A stretch of DNA of 64,000 bases from Streptomyces antnestii (lineage in GTDB: Bacteria; Actinomycetota; Actinomycetes; Streptomycetales; Streptomycetaceae): positions 99,588 to 163,587 of the forward strand of contig NZ_RZYA01000020.1 of NCBI RefSeq assembly GCF_004005495.1, in the 5' to 3' direction. Shown one piece after another: positions 1 through 7,829 of the stretch (position 1 is the first letter of the stretch; every line of letters starts with the position of its first letter). The position numbers and the translations under genes are program-made. Under the pieces are notes generated by a model, which did not search any database, had not been told where the DNA came from, and saw only the letters and a list, made by a program, of their open reading frames with translations.

Positions 1-166
1 GTGAACGTAGCGGCACTCGAACGCTTGTCACAAGTCGATGCAGCGGAGATCACGTGAAAGTCACAGTTTTGACGGTCCGTCAGTCACGCGCCCCACCAAG
101 CCCTTCCTGACGTGCCGTGAACTCCCTCCGAACCGGCCCTCCACCTCCACGACGGCCCGGGCCCCG

Positions 167-2107
167 TCAGCTCCGCCACGTGATGTCCAGCGGCGGGACC
201 TGACGCTCTCGCCGCACCGGAGCACCTCCCCCGGCTGCATTCAAGTGCTCGACGAGCAGTGGCCAGAAACCCTTCTTGAACCAGGTGTTCTGCCGGTCCT
301 TGGCGAGTGCCCACGTGCCGTACCGGTCAGGAAGTTCGTCCCACAGGCATCCCGTCCGCAGCCTGTGGAGAATGCCGTTCACCTGGGTCCTGACGTCCAC
401 GGTGCCCCGAGCGAACTGACGGCGTCGGAAGAAGGACTTCATGACCTCCTCGACGGCAGGCCACCGCGCCTCCGTCACCTCTTCGGGCACTGGCACGCCC
501 GTCCGCTCGTGCCATTCGGTCACCTTGCACTTGACCCCGGACCTCTTCCGGACTTCTCCGAGCGGCCGCACTCCTACATCCAACAGGGCGATCACTTCCC
601 CCATTTCGGACAGAGTCAGCTCCCGAGTACCCGCTCGGGCGATCGCGACGAGATCCACGGCCTTCCCGGCCTCCGCCTCCACCCGCACCCGTCCCGCGAG
701 AACCTCTCGCGCCCTGGACAGCAGCAGCGATGCGCTCCGCACATCCTCGTCGAGCTGCCTCATGACGGCGTCCCTGACCGACTCGTCGAAGCCGGGACTG
801 CGCGCCATGTCGACCACAGCTCGTGCAGCGACGTCCCGCTTCCCCTGAAGATCCGCCTCGAAGGCCGCGACTCGCTCCGGCTGCTTATCGATGTCACCGG
901 GAGACAGTCCGACCGGAGGGGTGAACGCCCCCTCGATGCACTCCGGCCCAGCGAGGAACGTCACAATTTCCCGCCAGACAGAGGCCTCGACATCAATGGC
1001 CGTCAGGTAGGGGTCGCCGCAGCCCGACTCGCGCCCCTTGCCGTTGTTACCGCCACCGCACCGGTAGTACCGGGTGTCATCGCAGTTCCGGTAGGCGCCG
1101 ACATAGCGGTGTCCGCATCGCCCGACGATCCGGCCCGTGAGGGGATACACGCCGGCCGCCGAGTGCACGCGGTGCCCGTTCTGCGCCATGGCGTCGCCGA
1201 GTTCCCGGGCCCGGTCGGCCGAGATGAGCCGGGGAACCCGGATCGTCACGCTGTCCCCGTGCAGAGGAAGGCCTCCCTCATCCAATTTGGTGCGATTCCT
1301 TCCGCTGCCCAGAGGATTCCGGAAGACGATCTCGCCCCCGAGCAACGACGGGCTCCTGAGACGGCGGTAGAGGTTGGCCGCGCTCCATGGCCGACCGCTG
1401 CGCGTCAGGAGCCCGAGCCGGTTCAACTCCCGTGCCGTGGCTGAGATGTTCTTGCCCTCGTCAACGACGAGACTGACCGCTTTGCGGACGACCGCCGCTT
1501 CGTCGTCGTCGATGACGAGCACCGACCTTCGTCGGCCGAGGCCTTCGATGGCGTATCCCCACGGCGGTGGGCCACCGGGCCAGCCGCCGGTCAGGGCCTT
1601 GCGCTGGCGGCCGGACTGCGTGCGGTCACGGACGAGATTCCATTCGGCCTCAGCCCGCATGGCATGGAACTGCAACTGGCGGCGGCCGAGCGGCGTGGTG
1701 GTGTCGATGTCCTGCGTGACGGAGACGAAGTCGACACCGAGGTCCTCCATCGCCCAGATCCACGTCCAGAACGCCTGACCGGTGCGGCCGACACGGTCGA
1801 AGTCGTGGACCACGATCACGTCCACGCGCCCCTGCCGGACGGCCTGTTCGAGGGCCCGCATGGCAGGGCGGTCGACGACGGCTCCCGGCACACCCCTGTC
1901 CTTGAAGATCAGGTCGGGCGGAAGAACCCATCCAGGCCTGCCCCCGACGTAGGCGCGCCCCGCCTCCTCCTGCACGTCGAGCCCGTATCCCTTCACCTGT
2001 TCCTTCGTGGACACGCGAAGCATCAGGGCCGCGCGGACGGGCGGCGGGGAATCCGGCCGGCGACCGGGCACGGACATGGGCGCGGGCATAGCTGTAGCTT
2101 TGGACAC
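167..2107 (-). CDS. Large serine recombinase (site-specific integrase) with C-terminal DUF4096-like extension
   Basis: Serine-family recombinase of about 646 residues that would cut and rejoin att sites of an integrated element. The resolvase-type catalytic domain starts with RVSTKEQ (Ser about residue 33) and YGLDVQ. The recombinase domain follows, then a Cys-rich zinc-ribbon-like region (GRCGHRYVG, YYRCGGG, ESGCGDPYL) and a coiled region, as in phage/ICE large serine integrases. The last ~90 residues (RWPAVEEVMKSF onward, with RLRTGCLWDELPDRYGTW) resemble the N-terminal DUF4096 domain of IS5-type transposases, an unusual tail. I chose the GTG at 2107 because GAAGGGG lies five bases upstream; an ATG six codons in is an alternative. 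No excisionase is visible, so the rest of the element probably lies left of the window. The recombinase identity is firm; the tail assignment is by pattern. Confidence 0.9.
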   Translation of the reverse strand: MSKATAMPAPMSVPGRRPDSPPPVRAALMLRVSTKEQVKGYGLDVQEEAGRAYVGGRPGWVLPPDLIFKDRGVPGAVVDRPAMRALEQAVRQGRVDVIVVHDFDRVGRTGQAFWTWIWAMEDLGVDFVSVTQDIDTTTPLGRRQLQFHAMRAEAEWNLVRDRTQSGRQRKALTGGWPGGPPPWGYAIEGLGRRRSVLVIDDDEAAVVRKAVSLVVDEGKNISATARELNRLGLLTRSGRPWSAANLYRRLRSPSLLGGEIVFRNPLGSGRNRTKLDEGGLPLHGDSVTIRVPRLISADRARELGDAMAQNGHRVHSAAGVYPLTGRIVGRCGHRYVGAYRNCDDTRYYRCGGGNNGKGRESGCGDPYLTAIDVEASVWREIVTFLAGPECIEGAFTPPVGLSPGDIDKQPERVAAFEADLQGKRDVAARAVVDMARSPGFDESVRDAVMRQLDEDVRSASLLLSRAREVLAGRVRVEAEAGKAVDLVAIARAGTRELTLSEMGEVIALLDVGVRPLGEVRKRSGVKCKVTEWHERTGVPVPEEVTEARWPAVEEVMKSFFRRRQFARGTVDVRTQVNGILHRLRTGCLWDELPDRYGTWALAKDRQNTWFKKGFWPLLVEHLNAAGGGAPVRRERQVPPLDITWRS

Positions 2108-2130
2108 ATCAGCCCCTTCACGGCTGGTAC

Positions 2131-2160
2131 GGCCCCGGAGCTCTAGCCAGCTTCGGGGCC
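2131..2160. terminator. GC-rich hairpin between integrase and P450
   Basis: Twelve-base stem GGCCCCGGAGCT / AGCTTCGGGGCC with one G-T wobble and a six-base loop, followed by CTTTGCG on the plus strand. It lies just upstream of the divergent integrase start. It could terminate transcription, or be a protein-binding palindrome near the integrase att site. The rest of the 2108-2303 gap shows no gene. Confidence 0.45.
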
Positions 2161-2303
2161 CTTTGCGTTGCCGCGAACCTAGCCATTTACGGCCCAAGCC
2201 GTGCCGTAATCCGCATAATTCTTCGGGCGTCCCCTATCGCGCCAAAGCAACTCAAGGCCTCTCGGGCGCGGATGCACCGCACGGCTCCCTATACGGTCGA
2301 GTC

Positions 2304-3542
2304 GTGAACGCCCCGAACGCCGCACCCGAACTCTTCACCTGGGAGTTCGCCTCGGATCCGTATCCCGCCTATGCCTGGCTGCGGGAAAACTCCCCCGTCC
2401 ACAGGACGAAACTGCCCAGTGGCGTCGAAGCATGGCTGGTGACCCGCTACGCCGACGCGCGCCAGGCCCTCGCGGACAGCCGGCTGTCGAAGAATCCCGA
2501 GCATCATGCCGAGGACGCACAGGGCAAGAGCAAGACCGGCATCCCCGGCGAGCGCAGCGCCAACCTGATGACGCATCTGCTCAACATCGACCCGCCGGAC
2601 CACACCCGGCTTCGCCGACTCGTCTCCAAGGCGTTCACGCCTCGGCGCGTGGCCGAATTCGCGCCGCGGGTTCAGGAGCTGGCGGACGACCTCATCGACG
2701 GGTTTGCATCGCAGGGCCGGGCCGACCTCATTCACGACTTCGCCTTCCCCCTCCCCATCTACGCGATCTGCGACCTGCTCGGTGTTCCGCCCGAGGACCA
2801 GGACGACTTCCGCGACTGGGCGGGGATGATGATCCGGCACGGCGGAGGCCCGCGCGGCGGTGTCGCCCGCTCCGTCAAGAAGATCCGCGGCTACCTCGCC
2901 GAACTCATCCACCGCAAGCGCAATGAACCCGGCGACGACCTCATCTCCGGCCTCATCCGCGCCTCCGACCACGGCGAGCACCTCACGGAGAACGAGGCCG
3001 CCGCAATGTGTTTCGTACTGTTGTTCGCAGGTTTTGAGACCACCATCAATCTGATCGGCAACGGGGTGTACGCGCTCCTGGGAAACCCTGAGCAGCGAGC
3101 CCGGCTCCAGGCATCGATCGAGGGCGGCGAACGGGAACTGCTGGACACCGGCATCGAGGAGCTGCTCCGCTACGACGGTCCCGTAGAACTCGCCACGTGG
3201 CGTTTCGCCACCGAGCCACTCACCATCGGCGGACAGAGCATCGCCGCCGGCGACCCGGTGCTGGTCGTCCTGGCCGCCGCGGACCGCGACCCCGCCCGTT
3301 TCGCTGAGCCGGACACGCTCGACCTCTCCCGCCGTGACAACCAGCACCTCGGCTACGGCCACGGAATCCACTACTGCCTCGGCGCACCGCTGGCCCGTCT
3401 GGAAGGCACCACCGCCATCGAGACTCTGTTGCGTCGCCTACCGGATCTCTCGCTGTCCGGCGACCCCGCTGATCTGCGGTGGCGCGGAGGGCTCATCATG
3501 CGCGGGCTGCGGACCCTTCCGGTGGAATTCACTCCTCACTGA
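2304..3542 (+). CDS. Cytochrome P450
   Basis: Soluble bacterial P450 monooxygenase of about 412 residues. Visible motifs: the I-helix oxygen-activation motif FAGFETT, the K-helix ExxR in EELLRYDGP, and the heme-ligand loop GYGHGIHYCLGAPLARLE with its Cys. The usual Phe of FGxGxHxC is Tyr here. The GTG at 2304 begins VNAPNAAPELFTW, a normal P450 N-terminus without membrane anchor. The gene stands alone: no ferredoxin or biosynthetic genes are adjacent, so substrate and redox partner cannot be inferred. It converges on mazG with a 7-base overlap and sits next to the integrase, so it may be cargo of, or flank, a mobile element. Confidence 0.93.
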   Translation: MNAPNAAPELFTWEFASDPYPAYAWLRENSPVHRTKLPSGVEAWLVTRYADARQALADSRLSKNPEHHAEDAQGKSKTGIPGERSANLMTHLLNIDPPDHTRLRRLVSKAFTPRRVAEFAPRVQELADDLIDGFASQGRADLIHDFAFPLPIYAICDLLGVPPEDQDDFRDWAGMMIRHGGGPRGGVARSVKKIRGYLAELIHRKRNEPGDDLISGLIRASDHGEHLTENEAAAMCFVLLFAGFETTINLIGNGVYALLGNPEQRARLQASIEGGERELLDTGIEELLRYDGPVELATWRFATEPLTIGGQSIAAGDPVLVVLAAADRDPARFAEPDTLDLSRRDNQHLGYGHGIHYCLGAPLARLEGTTAIETLLRRLPDLSLSGDPADLRWRGGLIMRGLRTLPVEFTPH

Positions 3543-4561
3543 GCCGTCAGCCCCTCCGCCGCCCGGATCGCGTCGCGGTACGTGCGGGCCGCCGCTCGCA
3601 GGGCCGCTTCCGGGTCTGTTCCGTCGGCCTCTGCGCGCAGGGCGAGGGTGAGGAGGTCGTAGCCGATGCCCTCGCCGAGGGGTGCGGGGACGTCGAGGCC
3701 GGCCGTGCGGACGCGGGAGCCGAGTTTGGCGGCGAGGGCGAGGCCCGGCTGGGTCAGCGGGACGCCGTCCGTGACCGACTCGCGCTGCTTCTCGACGGCC
3801 TTCGTGCGCTGCCAGTGCTCCTTCACGTCCTCCGGGGTGAGGGCCGTGTCGTCGCCGAAGACGTGGGGGTGGCGGTGGATGAGTTTTTCGACGATGCCGC
3901 CGGCGACGTCGTCGATGGAGAACGGCTCCTCCCCTTCCTCCCCGGAGGCCTCCTCCGCGATGCGCGCGTGGAAGACGACCTGGAGGAGGACGTCCCCGAG
4001 CTCCTCGCGGAGCTCGTCCCGGTCGCCGTCCTCGATCGCCTCGACGAGTTCGTACGCCTCCTCGATCGCGTACTTCGCGAGGCCCTTGTGGGTCTGGCGG
4101 GAGGACCAGGGGCATTCGCGGCGGATGCGGTCCATGACCTGGACGAGGTCGAGGAGGCGGGCGCCGGGCAGGTCGTAGGAGGCGGGGAGCAGTTCCAGGT
4201 CGGGCATGGCGACGCGGCCGGAGCCGGCGAGGGTGGCGAGGCCGTCGGTGAGGCGCCGGTCGCCCTCGGCGGTGGTGAGGACGACGAGGGTGCGGCCGCC
4301 GTCGGCGCAGGCGTCGACGAGCTCGCGGGCGGTGGGTGCCGCCTCCGTCACCGCGATGCCCGCCTCCCGCAGATACGGGAGCTGCGGGTGGGCGGCGTCG
4401 GCGCACAGCACCTCGTCGGCGCTGTGCAGGAGCTGCCAGGCCTGCCAGGACAGCAGGCCGGGGGCGACGCGGTGGCTGGTGGTGAGCAGGACGATGCGGC
4501 CGGTGGGGGCCTTCTCGGCGGGCTCGGCGGGCTCGGCGGCGGGGGTGTTCTCGGCGTTCAC
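3536..4561 (-). CDS. mazG: MazG nucleoside triphosphate pyrophosphohydrolase
   Basis: Hydrolyses (d)NTPs to NMP and PPi, a housekeeping and stress role. The 341-residue protein has an N-terminal nucleotide/tetrapyrrole-methylase-like half (about residues 20-140). The MazG domain follows, starting LVQVMDRIRRECPW, with metal-binding EEAYELVEAI and EELGDVLLQVVFH. The C-terminal part retains a second MazG-like segment (IHRHPHVFGD, EHWQRTKAVEK). The ATG at 4561 gives a Pro/Glu-rich N-terminus typical of streptomycete versions. It ends inside the 3' end of the convergent P450 gene and lies 33 bases downstream of the SurA-like lipoprotein gene on the same strand, so the two may be co-transcribed. 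Confidence 0.92.
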   Translation of the reverse strand: MNAENTPAAEPAEPAEKAPTGRIVLLTTSHRVAPGLLSWQAWQLLHSADEVLCADAAHPQLPYLREAGIAVTEAAPTARELVDACADGGRTLVVLTTAEGDRRLTDGLATLAGSGRVAMPDLELLPASYDLPGARLLDLVQVMDRIRRECPWSSRQTHKGLAKYAIEEAYELVEAIEDGDRDELREELGDVLLQVVFHARIAEEASGEEGEEPFSIDDVAGGIVEKLIHRHPHVFGDDTALTPEDVKEHWQRTKAVEKQRESVTDGVPLTQPGLALAAKLGSRVRTAGLDVPAPLGEGIGYDLLTLALRAEADGTDPEAALRAAARTYRDAIRAAEGLTAQ

Positions 4562-4594
4562 GTGTCGAACGTAACCCAGGCCGCCCCCCGAGCC

Positions 4595-5284
4595 CTACGT
4601 CGTCTGGTGGCCCTCGGCCCCGGCGGCCGTGACCTCGCGCACCCAGGGGGTCTTCAGGTCGGCGCGGCCGTGGGTCCTGGTGATGTCCCAGGTGCCGTAG
4701 CGCGGGTTCAGGTCGACGTTCAGCTCCTTGGAGGCCTGGTCGAGGGCCTTCCAGAAGGGGGCCTGGTCGGCCGCGGACTGGGACTGCATGTTCGCGCCGA
4801 CGTGCTGGGCGAGTGCCATCACCTCGATGTCGGTGCGGGCGAACTCGTCGATGCGCTGGGGGGCGATGTTGTACTGCTCGAGCAGGGCGAGCCGCATCTG
4901 CCGGACGCCGCCGGTCTGCTGTGCCATCCCGGCTTCGTGGGCCTGGATCTGCTTGCGGGTGACGGTGATCCCGGCGTCGGTGGCGGCGCGGTGCAGGACG
5001 CGGTCGAAGACCATGGAGCTGAGGGTGCTGCGGGTGAGGCCGCCGGACTTGGCGATGGCCTGTCCGTACTGGGCGCTGTCCTTGGTGGCGGCCTGCTGGG
5101 CGTCGCGTACCTCGTTCACCCGGTTCTGGAGCTGGGAGACGGTGATGCGTTCGCTGCCCACGACGGCCGCGGCGCCGGGGTGCGCGTCGCTGCCGCAGGC
5201 GGTGAGGAGGGGGACCGCTGCTACGGCGGCGGAGGAGAGGACGAGCGCGGCGCGGCGGCTGTTGCGGCTGTGGCGGCGGTGCAA
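4595..5284 (-). CDS. SurA N-terminal domain lipoprotein (predicted envelope chaperone)
   Basis: A 229-residue lipoprotein: basic start, hydrophobic core (RAALVLSSAAVAAVPLL) and lipobox LTAC, so it is predicted to be anchored outside the membrane. The mature part begins with a SurA_N-like helical region (GSERITVSQLQNRVNEVRD) and no PPIase domain is recognisable, so a chaperone-only role is inferred. I chose the TTG at 5284 because GGGAGG lies six bases upstream; the longer upstream frame has no signal-peptide logic. It precedes mazG. The 5285-5482 region upstream is its probable promoter region and shows no further gene. Confidence 0.85.
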   Translation of the reverse strand: MHRRHSRNSRRAALVLSSAAVAAVPLLTACGSDAHPGAAAVVGSERITVSQLQNRVNEVRDAQQAATKDSAQYGQAIAKSGGLTRSTLSSMVFDRVLHRAATDAGITVTRKQIQAHEAGMAQQTGGVRQMRLALLEQYNIAPQRIDEFARTDIEVMALAQHVGANMQSQSAADQAPFWKALDQASKELNVDLNPRYGTWDITRTHGRADLKTPWVREVTAAGAEGHQTT

Positions 5285-5482
5285 GGTGGGCCTCCCAGCG
5301 AGGAGTTTGTGGACATTCTGCGGCGCGCAGCGCCTCGACCAGGGGTGGTGGTCGGGCGACGGGCGGGCGCACAAAGTCCGGCGGTGATCGATGTTAGGCA
5401 GTGGCCGTGCTCTCGGCCACCTATTCGACCCAACGATTCGCCGGGAGTTGGGGTACTCCCCCCGAGGGTGGCCGGTCGCGGG

Positions 5483-7027
5483 TCAGCCCCTGACCTGTCC
5501 CAGCCACTGCAGGGTGCGGCGGATTTCGGCCGGGAAGGGGTGGCCGGGTCCCTGGAGTCGTTCCGCGTCGTGCAGGAGGCGTACGAGGGTGTCGTGGGCG
5601 GCGGCCCGGTCGCCGAGTGCGAGGAGCAGGTGGCCGATGCGGCGCCGGACTTCGAGGGGCAGGGTGAGGTCCGTGGTCGCGTACTGGTTCTCGTAGTACG
5701 GGAGCAGGGCGCGGTATTCGGCCAGCGCGGCGGCCGGTTCGCCGAGTTGTTCGAGGCATTGTGCGGCCTCGTAGCGGAAGCGGAGGGCCTGGGGGTCGGC
5801 CTGGCCGGCTTCGGCGGCGCGCTCGTCGGCGAGGCGGCGCAGCTCGGGGAGGGCGCGGCGGTACTGGCCGTCGTCCATGAGGGTGGCGGCGTACTGCTTG
5901 CGCAGGGTGCGGACGACGGGTGAGTGCTCGCCGTGCTGGGCGGCGGCGGTGGGCAGGATCGCGCCGAGGATGTCGACGGCCTGGGTGATGCGGCCTTCGC
6001 CGAGGAGCCGTTTGACCTCGTCGACGGCGCCGGCGACGTCGGTCGTGCCCTGGTCGGTGTGGGGTGTGGGGGCGGCGGCCTGCGGGGCGGGGGTGCGGGC
6101 GCGGTCGGGCCAGGGGGCGTGCGGGCGCAGGAAGGGGCGGGTGGGGTCGAGGGGGCCGCCGGTGGGGATGCCGCGCGCGGGAAGGAGGGGGAGCAGGGCC
6201 TCGTACGTCTCCTGGGCGGAGGCGGGGCGGGCTTGCGGGTCCTTGGCGAGGAGGCGCAGGACGAGCGCTTCGAGGGCTTCGGGGACTTCGGGGCGCAGGC
6301 GGCGGACGGGGAGCGGGGGTTCGTAGAGGTGGCGGTGCAGGACGCCGAGGGCGGTGGAGCCCGCGAAGGGGACGTCTCCGCTGAGGAGTTCGTGGAGCAG
6401 GACCCCGAGGGCGTACAGGTCGGTGTAGGGGCCGACGGCGCCGCCCATGGCCTGTTCGGGGGCCATGTAGGCGGGGCTGCCGATGGGGGATCCGGTGTGG
6501 GTGAGGCGGGTGGTGTCGGTGTCGAGGACGGAGGCGACGCCGAGGTCGAGGACGGTGATGGTGCCGTCCTGTTTGACCATCACGTTCCGCGGCTTGAGGT
6601 CGCGGTGCACGATCGGCACGGCGTGCACCGCGCACAGGACGGCGCACAGCTGGGCCGCGACGGAGACGGCCCACTGCCACGGGTAGGGGTCGTGTTCGGC
6701 GAGGTGGTCGGAGAGGTCGGCGCCGTCGACGTACTGCATGACGAGGTAGAGGTCCTCGCCCTGGGTGCCGGCGTCGTGGACGGTGACGAGGCCGGGGTGG
6801 TCGACCTGGGCGGTGACGCGGCACTCGCGGACGAAGCGGCGGCGCAGCTCGTCGGCCTCCTGGCCCGCGACGCGGTCGGGGCGCAGCAATTTCACGGCGA
6901 CGCGGCGGTCGAGCCGCTGGTCGTACGCGGTCCAGACCTGGCCCATGCCGCCCTGGCCGATGAGGGTGGACAGCTCGTAGCGTCCGGCGACGAGCTGTCC
7001 GCCGGACGCGCTCAGGGGCTTGCTCAC
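5483..7027 (-). CDS. Soluble serine/threonine protein kinase with C-terminal TPR-like region
   Basis: Hanks-type kinase of 514 residues. Visible motifs: Gly loop GQGGMGQVW (24-32), catalytic Lys46 in VAVKLL, catalytic loop HRDLKPRN (141-148), metal-binding DLG (161-163, in place of DFG) and an APE-type motif in YMAPEQA. The kinase domain ends near residue 280. After a Pro-rich linker comes an all-helical segment (about 345-514) with repeated Ala/Leu helices resembling tetratricopeptide repeats. No transmembrane segment or PASTA repeat is present, unlike PknB. The GTG start overlaps the stop of the upstream membrane-protein gene as GTGA, which indicates translational coupling; the membrane protein may tether or be a substrate of the kinase. 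The substrate is unknown. Confidence 0.92.
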   Translation of the reverse strand: MSKPLSASGGQLVAGRYELSTLIGQGGMGQVWTAYDQRLDRRVAVKLLRPDRVAGQEADELRRRFVRECRVTAQVDHPGLVTVHDAGTQGEDLYLVMQYVDGADLSDHLAEHDPYPWQWAVSVAAQLCAVLCAVHAVPIVHRDLKPRNVMVKQDGTITVLDLGVASVLDTDTTRLTHTGSPIGSPAYMAPEQAMGGAVGPYTDLYALGVLLHELLSGDVPFAGSTALGVLHRHLYEPPLPVRRLRPEVPEALEALVLRLLAKDPQARPASAQETYEALLPLLPARGIPTGGPLDPTRPFLRPHAPWPDRARTPAPQAAAPTPHTDQGTTDVAGAVDEVKRLLGEGRITQAVDILGAILPTAAAQHGEHSPVVRTLRKQYAATLMDDGQYRRALPELRRLADERAAEAGQADPQALRFRYEAAQCLEQLGEPAAALAEYRALLPYYENQYATTDLTLPLEVRRRIGHLLLALGDRAAAHDTLVRLLHDAERLQGPGHPFPAEIRRTLQWLGQVRG

Positions 7028-7650
7028 CGGTCGCCTTCCTGCTTTCGCAGGTAGTCGCTGAGTTCGTCGAGCTCGGCGCGGACCTGGTCGATGCGGTGGG
7101 CCTGGGGCGCGTAGGGGGCGGGCGCGGGTACGGGTGTGGGGGCGGGGCCCGCAGTCTGGGTGGGCTGCGCGTGGACGGGGGTGGTCACAGGCGGCGGGGT
7201 GGGTGCGGATGCGTAGTGCGGCGCCTGCGGGTATCCGTACGCGGGCCGGTCGACCGGGGGCTGCTGCGGCTGGTAGCCGATCGCGTAGCCGCCGTAGAAC
7301 GCGGGGCGTCTCGTGCGGCTGTGGCGGATGTCGGCGATGAGGTAGTACGTGACGACGCCGAGGAGCGTGAGCATCATGATCGTCATGCCGACGTCGCCCC
7401 GCCAGGTGGTGAACTCGTCGACCCCGGGGTCGGTGGTGAGCAGGGCGAGCGTGCCGGCCTGGAGCGCGGTGACGGACCCGAAGACGATCCAGTCCGTCCT
7501 GCTGCGGGTCGTCAGGGCGAGACGCAGGAGCACCGTCCACGCGAGGAAGCCGACGCTCAGCACGGCCAGGGCCACGAACAGCACACGCAACGCGATCTGC
7601 CCGCCCTCCGACGGGCGTTGTGGCGGTGGCATATAGCCGTTGCCGTGCAT
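7024..7650 (-). CDS. Small multi-pass membrane protein coupled to the kinase
   Basis: 208 residues, function not recognised. Three hydrophobic segments follow a short N-terminus (MHGNGYMPPPQ): IALRVLFVALAVLSVGFLAW, a second around WIVFGSVTALQAGTLALL and a third around MTIMMLTLLGVVTYYLIAD. The cytoplasmic tail is Pro/Ala/Tyr-rich and ends in a charged helix (QVRAELDELSDYLRKQEGDR). I chose the ATG at 7650 because AGGAG lies six bases upstream. The stop codon overlaps the start of the Ser/Thr kinase gene, so the two are one transcriptional unit. A role as membrane partner or substrate of the kinase is inference from this coupling. Confidence 0.85.
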   Translation of the reverse strand: MHGNGYMPPPQRPSEGGQIALRVLFVALAVLSVGFLAWTVLLRLALTTRSRTDWIVFGSVTALQAGTLALLTTDPGVDEFTTWRGDVGMTIMMLTLLGVVTYYLIADIRHSRTRRPAFYGGYAIGYQPQQPPVDRPAYGYPQAPHYASAPTPPPVTTPVHAQPTQTAGPAPTPVPAPAPYAPQAHRIDQVRAELDELSDYLRKQEGDR

Positions 7651-7763
7651 GGCCGCTCCTGCTTGATCCTGCTGACGGGTCCGTTGTGTGTCGAGCGTAT
7701 AGGCCGACTCCGACAACCGGCCCCGGGTTGTACGGAACCGTTGTCGGAGCGATGTCGACTGCG

Positions 7764-7829
7764 TCACTCGGGAACCACACGGGGTTCACTCGGGGCGTCG
7801 CCGGGACGTCACTCGGGGGTTCACTCGGG
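7764..7829. repeat. Direct repeats of TCACTCGGG
   Basis: Four copies of TCACTCGGG at 7764, 7786, 7809 and 7821, the last overlapping the stop of the methylase-like gene. They look like a small tandem duplication (TCACTCGGG...GGTTCACTCGGGG, twice) in the gap before the membrane-protein gene. No function is apparent; they could be binding sites in its promoter. Confidence 0.6.

Noticed and set aside
1..40. att-core match between GTGAACG at position 1 and at 2304
   Set aside because: Seven bases including a common GTG start context is too short to be meaningful.
38..1444. 468-codon plus-strand frame opposite the integrase
   Set aside because: Shadow; no ribosome site or recognisable domain.
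2304..3542. P450 as part of a biosynthetic gene cluster
   Set aside because: Neighbours are an integrase and housekeeping mazG; no synthase, ferredoxin or resistance gene accompanies it.
3438..5372. 644-codon Pro/Arg-rich frame on the minus strand
   Set aside because: Out-of-frame shadow of mazG and the SurA-like gene, which have clear motifs.
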